NCBI GenBank assembly: GCA_036874045.1 | Contig: CM072345.1 | Coordinates: 2,877,501 to 2,941,500, forward strand | DNA from: Cymodocea nodosa | Lineage: Eukaryota > Streptophyta > Magnoliopsida > Alismatales > Cymodoceaceae | DNA length: 64,000 bases | Direction: 5' to 3' | Shown: one piece after another, positions 59,723 to 64,000 of the stretch | Layout of the letters: each line of letters opens with the position of its first letter | Position numbering within the stretch: the stretch's first letter is position 1 | Translations under genes and position numbers: made by a program | The notes under the pieces: generated by a model | What the model was told of the DNA's origin: nothing | Seen by the model: only the letters and a program-made list of their open reading frames with translations | Databases searched by the model: none

Positions 59723-61763
59723 TGTTTGGATCCCTAGCAATGGCACTAGAAAACTTGTTTGGTTACCCACCAACGCGTTAGAAAAACTTGGATTTGTTAA
59801 CTTCTATTTTTACTTAGTTAATTTATCTTTATGCTTATATAACTGAATTCCTTTTTAGAAGTAAACAAACAACCTTTCACACAAATTAGATATTAATTCC
59901 AATTTGTATTTTAACTGCAAGTGCATAGTGTCTATTGCATTAGTGTGCAAGTACAGGTCGATCTCACAGGGAATTGCTTAAGAATTGCGAATTGTTCCGT
60001 TTTTAACAATCAAATGTATATATTCAATAAGATCTCTGTTGAGTTACAGTTAACTCAGCGGACTAAGTTCGTTGAGTTATGGCTAACTCAACGGACTAAC
60101 CTCATGGACTTAAGTTAACTCTATGAGCCTGTCTTTCTGATTTAATACTACTATTTACAGAGGAATTCGGCCAACCATTGGGCGGTTCCATAGATTGTAA
60201 ATAACATCAATTAAGCTCTTTAATGTTAGTAAACATTGGATTTATCATTAGGCAATACTAACATTCAAATAATTCAAACATTAACCATTAAAATCTTTAA
60301 GTCAATTGAACGAACCAATTTTAGTAAATTATAAAACTAAAACAAACATAAAACATTCACAGCACTAACAAAGATAACATTAATCACGATACAAAACAAA
60401 CAATACAATACCCAAATACAAAATACAAACACAGATAAATTATTTTTGGTATTTTTGTTTTGATATTAGCATGAAAATGGGCGATATGTGAAATGTAAAG
60501 TAATCTTAGTCGACAGTAAATACTTCTGTCACTACATGCAACGCGATTACACCATTGAAAATTAAATCACTTACAATTATGTCTCCTCTTCCTAAAGAAT
60601 CGTGAGTCCAGAATTGCAAGATGATCTCCTCTTCAGCATATTGGCATCAACCCGAAACCAAGGCTAGAAGCCTTACAATCTCCTAAGATATGAGTTCGTG
60701 CTTGGTGAAAATGGCTTCCCTTCCCATGACGCGATCACTCCTCACAGTGGTTGTCAGGCACTATGTTTGGCTCGAAATCGACCTGACATCAGGAAAGTAT
60801 CCTCACAGACCTCCGATGGTTGGTGATTATGGTGGTGGTGGTGATGGTTGGTGTGGTACTTCAGAGAATTGCCGACGCTGCCTGTAGAAAACTTGGTGAT
60901 CCTCCTCTGCACACATTGGCCACACCCATCAGCCACACACATCTACTCCTTTTTTCTTCTTTTCTTTTAGATTTCTTTAGTGGTAACTGCTTCTGTTTGA
61001 ATGATTGGTTGGATTTCCTTCATTCATATCAACGATGGTGATTTCTTCTTCCTTCCACGAGCGATTTCCTACGTGATATGTGCAATCGTGGTTTTCCTTT
61101 GAATGTCCTATTTCTGTAACCGCTATAGTGGCATATTAGAAAATAAATGGTCCGTAGAGTTACAGATAACTCAATGGACTTACTTCGTTGATTTAACTAT
61201 AAAACACGTAAAATAAAGAAATAAGCCGCTAACCTAACGCGTTACCTTAGTATGTATTCATGTAACTCAATGCGTATAGTTATGCTAACTTAACGAGTTA
61301 AACATGTGCCTCTTACGTGACATATTAAAGCATTTAAATTCAATACGTGCATAAATTTAACTATCCGATGCCGAGCTGCAATTTCGGATACTTACAGACA
61401 ACTCACCGAAAGTTCACTTAAGTCATGCATTATGGTTTTGACACATGTACTACAGGAAATAATAAAATATTCTTTTAAAACATAACTGTTCGGTAATTTA
61501 AACATAACTCTTTAGTACATTAAGCATAACTATCATAAATAACAGAAAATTTGGATACTTAAGTATTTCACAGCCTGCAATTTACCGACAATTCAAAAAT
61601 GCACTAAATTAACATTAATTCCCTGAAATTAAGCAGATTCTTTCATTAAAGCATATAACAGTGCATTTATAACAAAATAGCTTAATTCTCATATGATAAG
61701 CTAAATCTTATGTAATTAACCATCATTTAACCATTAAGATTATGCACTTTTTCATTCTAAACA
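59723..61763 (-). repeat. 5' LTR of A3
   Basis: 2041 bp, the mate of 51557-53557. It has the dyad array (60030-60130), the antisense exon-like frame (60690-60887), the U3 module (61225-61335) and TATCCGA words (61365-61410). Its last bases TTCTAAACA are followed by the GATAC duplication. Confidence 0.92.
60690..60887 (+). other. exon-like ORF antisense within A3 5' LTR
   Basis: 66 codons, homologous to the frames in the other A LTRs, with a PPMVGDYGGGGDGWC segment. Parent gene not recognised. Confidence 0.42.
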
Positions 61764-61768
61764 GATAC

Positions 61769-62104
61769 TTACTTTTATATCCTTCACTTCATTTGTTCTC
61801 TCATATGTAATTTCTAATGCACGCCAAGCTTCATGTGTAGTAGAACAAGAAGAAATCTTGTTGTATATATCAGTAGTGATTGCACAAGTTAGTGCATTCA
61901 TTCTCTTGCATCCATTTGAATTTTCTTCTCATCTTCATCATTCCATATGTCTTTAGGAACATCTCGAAGTTGTATTCCTTGAACCATTGCTCTCAATACC
62001 TTCACATCCATAGATTTTAAAAAATTAGTCATTTTATTTTTCCAAAAGCCATAATTATTTCCATCAAAGAGTGAAGGTCGATGTACATGTTGACCCTTTA
62101 CCAT
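61769..62104 (-). pseudogene. copia C gag, start
   Basis: Begins MVKGQHVHRPSLFDGNNYGF with WKNKMTNFLKSMD, the conserved start of copia gag. It runs to an EAWRALEITYE region and is then cut by A3. The rest lies at 51551 downward. Broken. Confidence 0.82.
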
Positions 62105-62142
62105 TGATCTCAGATTGATTAAATCTATTACAGAGATAACCT

Positions 62143-62154
62143 GCTTTGATACTA
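62143..62154 (-). promoter_or_regulatory. primer binding site of copia C (initiator tRNA-Met)
   Basis: Minus strand TAGTATCAAAGC, close to the copia consensus TGGTATCAGAGC, just inside the 5' LTR. Confidence 0.8.
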
Positions 62155-62156
62155 CT

Positions 62157-63885
62157 TGAAAGGATCGAATGACACACTAGAGGGGGGTGAATAGTGTCCT
62201 AATAAAATTTATTTTGCTTTTAAAAATTTTGGAAGCTGTTGACACTAATGAACCCTAATTAATTGATTTTGAAATTAAAACTTGTAGTGTAGAAAGTAAA
62301 GAACACAAAGAGATTTATAGTGGTTCCCCAAACTGGGTAGTCCACTCCTTAAGGCCACAACCTCGAGAATTTCACTAAGTGCTTTTAAGGCTAAGCGCAA
62401 ACCTTAAACAAGTTACTTTTGTAGGCTAAGCAACAACCTTACAGATGTTTTTAAAGGCTAAACAAAAACCTCACACAAAGCACCAACTTTGTGTACTCAA
62501 GACCCCAATCTTGAGCAAGTGAAGTGTCACACTTTACTTTCTTCACCAAGGCCTCGACCTTGTGAAGGGTATACTCACAACACCCTTGTAAGTTAGAGCT
62601 TTTAAAGCTAATGAGAAAATAGTTTAAAACCAGGAGTCACAGACTCAAAATGAAAAAGACACACAAGACTAGATCAACTCCAATGAAGAGTTGACAAAGA
62701 AGCTCTAAGGAGAATTCTTAATTGATCTGCAGCTTTTGATCTTCTAGACTTTGTTGTAGACAAATCTTCAGAATGTTTGCTAAATTGCTGAGCAAACAAT
62801 TTTTCCTTTCGAGTGTTGAAAAAATTCTGTGTATGTGTTTCAGTTTTTTGCAAATTCTTTTTATTTTTCCTTCGAGATTTGCATAGGTGGAAAGAATTTT
62901 GAAATGGTCAGATGCCTTATGCAATAATTCATTTCTAGCAACTTTTAATCATAATAAAGTCGAGATCTGCAATCAAAAATATCTTGCCACAACGGTTAGT
63001 CAATTAATAATAGTTGCAGTTTCTGTAAAAATAAAATCTTTGGAGCCTTTTAGAAAATCAGAGACTTAGAAAGATAACTTGCCGAAACTCAAAATCATTT
63101 CGGATAGATAGAACTAACATTCTGAAAGACCACTTAAGTCATGTATTAAAATTGAAACACGTGTCCTTCTTAAGTAGCATCATAAAATATTAAAAATAAA
63201 CTATCTAATAGAGAAGGCATGTTTCAGATACTTATAAAAGATAATTCTCCGATCCTTAAGTCATTTCGGATAGTTACACAGGTAACCTTCCGAAAAGTCA
63301 CTTAAGTTAGAAAAAATGAAAAACTTAACTATCCGAAGCTTAAAACTAATTTTGGATACTTACTAAAGGTAACTCTCTGATTCTTAAGAGTTTTCGGATA
63401 GTTACATCGTAACCTTCTGAAAAGTCACTTAAGTCAAGCGATGAGAGACTAACACGAGTCCTTTAGAAGAAAGTAACCGAAAATACATTAAATCAGAGAA
63501 ACAACTAACTATCTAGAATGAAAAACCTTAACTATCCGAAACTGAAGGGATTTCAAATACTTACCATAAAAGTTATATCCGGACATAAAAAGACTTAACT
63601 CACCGAAGATAAATACTTTTTGGATAGTTACTGATATAACTGTCTGAAAAGCCAAGAGAGAAGCTTAACCATCTGATTTGTCCTATTTTGTTTGGTGACT
63701 TATAAATTAACTCTCCGATCAATACACTATAGACAAAATAACCTGTCGAAATCTAATTTAAAAGACTGAGTACATAGCAGTTAGCCAAGATTCATTTGAG
63801 TAAAATGACAGCTAAAATATGGCAGAAATAATTAAACCACACATTTTTCATCATCAAAATTAACTGATAAATAATTGAACTAATA
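62157..63885 (-). repeat. 5' LTR of copia C
   Basis: 1729 bp, the mate of 26973-28706. U3 (63070-63740) has repeated TATCCGAA/TTCGGATAG words and the CACTTAAGTCATGTATTA block. It is flanked by GCATC at 63886-63890. Confidence 0.92.
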
Positions 63886-63890
63886 GCATC

Positions 63891-64000
63891 CAACAAGGTA
63901 TACCTCATTTGTAGACTCTTTAACTTAAATATGCATAAGGTAGTAATGTTGTAGATCATATGAATGAGATGAACACGATTCTGAATCAGTCAGATTCTAT
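63891..64000 (+). pseudogene. copia D gag, continued
   Basis: Resumes element D after copia C: NKVYLICRLFNLNM matches the conserved gag stretch that follows the part ending at 26972. It runs off the window. Broken. Confidence 0.72.

Larger units (their letters stand above)
51557..61763 (-). mobile_element. Athila-like element A3 in copia C gag
   Basis: Both LTRs are present: 61763-59723 (5') and 53557-51557 (3'), flanked by GATAC (51552-51556 and 61764-61768). Copia C gag continues on both sides. Inside are the 3' noncoding part (53558-55020), then element Y (55021 to about 58195), then the protease end of A pol (about 58190-59621). RT, integrase, ORFX, capsid and F-box parts are missing. 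LTR differences by eye are about 7-8 per cent in two windows of 258 and 285 bases, nearly all transitions. Broken. Confidence 0.9.
26973..63885 (-). mobile_element. Ty1/copia element C (SIRE/Maximus type), host of A2, A3 and a SINE
   Basis: Minus-strand element with LTRs at 62157-63885 (5') and 26973-28706 (3'), and target duplication GCATC (26968-26972 and 63886-63890) in the gag of copia D. Parts from the right: primer site, gag (62104-61769, then 51551-50500), protease, integrase, RT, RNase H to about 47060, an accessory ORF (30403-28900), polypurine tract and 3' LTR. A2 and A3 split it. By eye the two LTRs differ by about 7-8 per cent over 690 bases, mostly transitions, which suggests a few million years under the usual plant LTR clock. 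Broken in about ten places. Confidence 0.88.
25762..64000 (+). mobile_element. Ty1/copia element D, split by C, runs off the right edge
   Basis: 5' LTR 25762-26617 (TGTTAGGACC...CTCAACA), primer site at 26619-26631, gag from about 26684 to 26972, then a 36.9 kb insertion (copia C), and gag again from 63891 to the window end. Continuity is shown by the GCATC duplication at both joins. The rest of the element lies to the right. Broken in the visible part. Confidence 0.85.

Overview
This is a stretch of plant (angiosperm) nuclear DNA, AT-rich and made almost entirely of nested, decayed LTR retrotransposons, with one small island of apparent host sequence (about 22.1-25.8 kb). The plant assignment rests on Athila-type Ty3 elements with tRNA-Asp primer sites, Ty1 elements with initiator-tRNA-Met primer sites, and a GC-rich single-exon gene with a normal plant promoter. 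The GC-rich gene in AT-rich surroundings leans slightly towards a monocot, but I cannot name a species.

Four LTR families are named here for reference. Family A is an Athila-like Ty3 family (LTR about 2 kb, TGTTTAGAA...CCAAACA). Family B is known here only from LTRs (TGTTGAG...CCTACA). Families C and D are Ty1/copia; C is of the SIRE/Maximus type. A second Athila-like element, Y, is present as one truncated copy.

Layout. 1-200: end of an Athila-type LTR. 200-21147: element A1 (minus), which holds a solo A LTR (11552-13349, target duplication ATAAG), a solo B LTR (13880-15494, GTTCC) and a 5'-truncated plus-strand copy A4 (15718-20022). 21148-22073: rest of a B LTR. 22074-25761: apparent host DNA with one small gene, its TATA box and a GA microsatellite. 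25762-64000: copia D, split by copia C (26973-63885, target duplication GCATC). C is itself split by Athila copies A2 (30404-45598) and A3 (51557-61763, duplication GATAC) and by a 5S rRNA-headed SINE (29418-29841). A3 is split by Y (55021 to about 58195).

The most unusual content is the architecture of family A. Its first reading frame starts just after the primer site with the nucleocapsid zinc knuckle and runs into protease, RT, RNase H and integrase. The capsid part of gag is instead found downstream of integrase, between an accessory ORF ('ORFX') and an F-box gene that looks captured from the host. The 3' order ORFX - capsid - F-box - 3' LTR is the same in A1 and A2, and A4 keeps the F-box end on the other strand. 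Noncoding joints between these modules carry arrays of a GTTGAGTTA/TAACTCAAC dyad, and the joint after integrase also carries a CGGTT-AACCG dyad array. ORFX is homologous to the accessory ORF of copia C, and LTR segments are shared between the Ty3 family A, the Ty1 family C and family B. An F-box protein carried by a retroelement recalls the F-box silencing suppressors of some plant viruses; that parallel is inference. All LTR elements here are broken.
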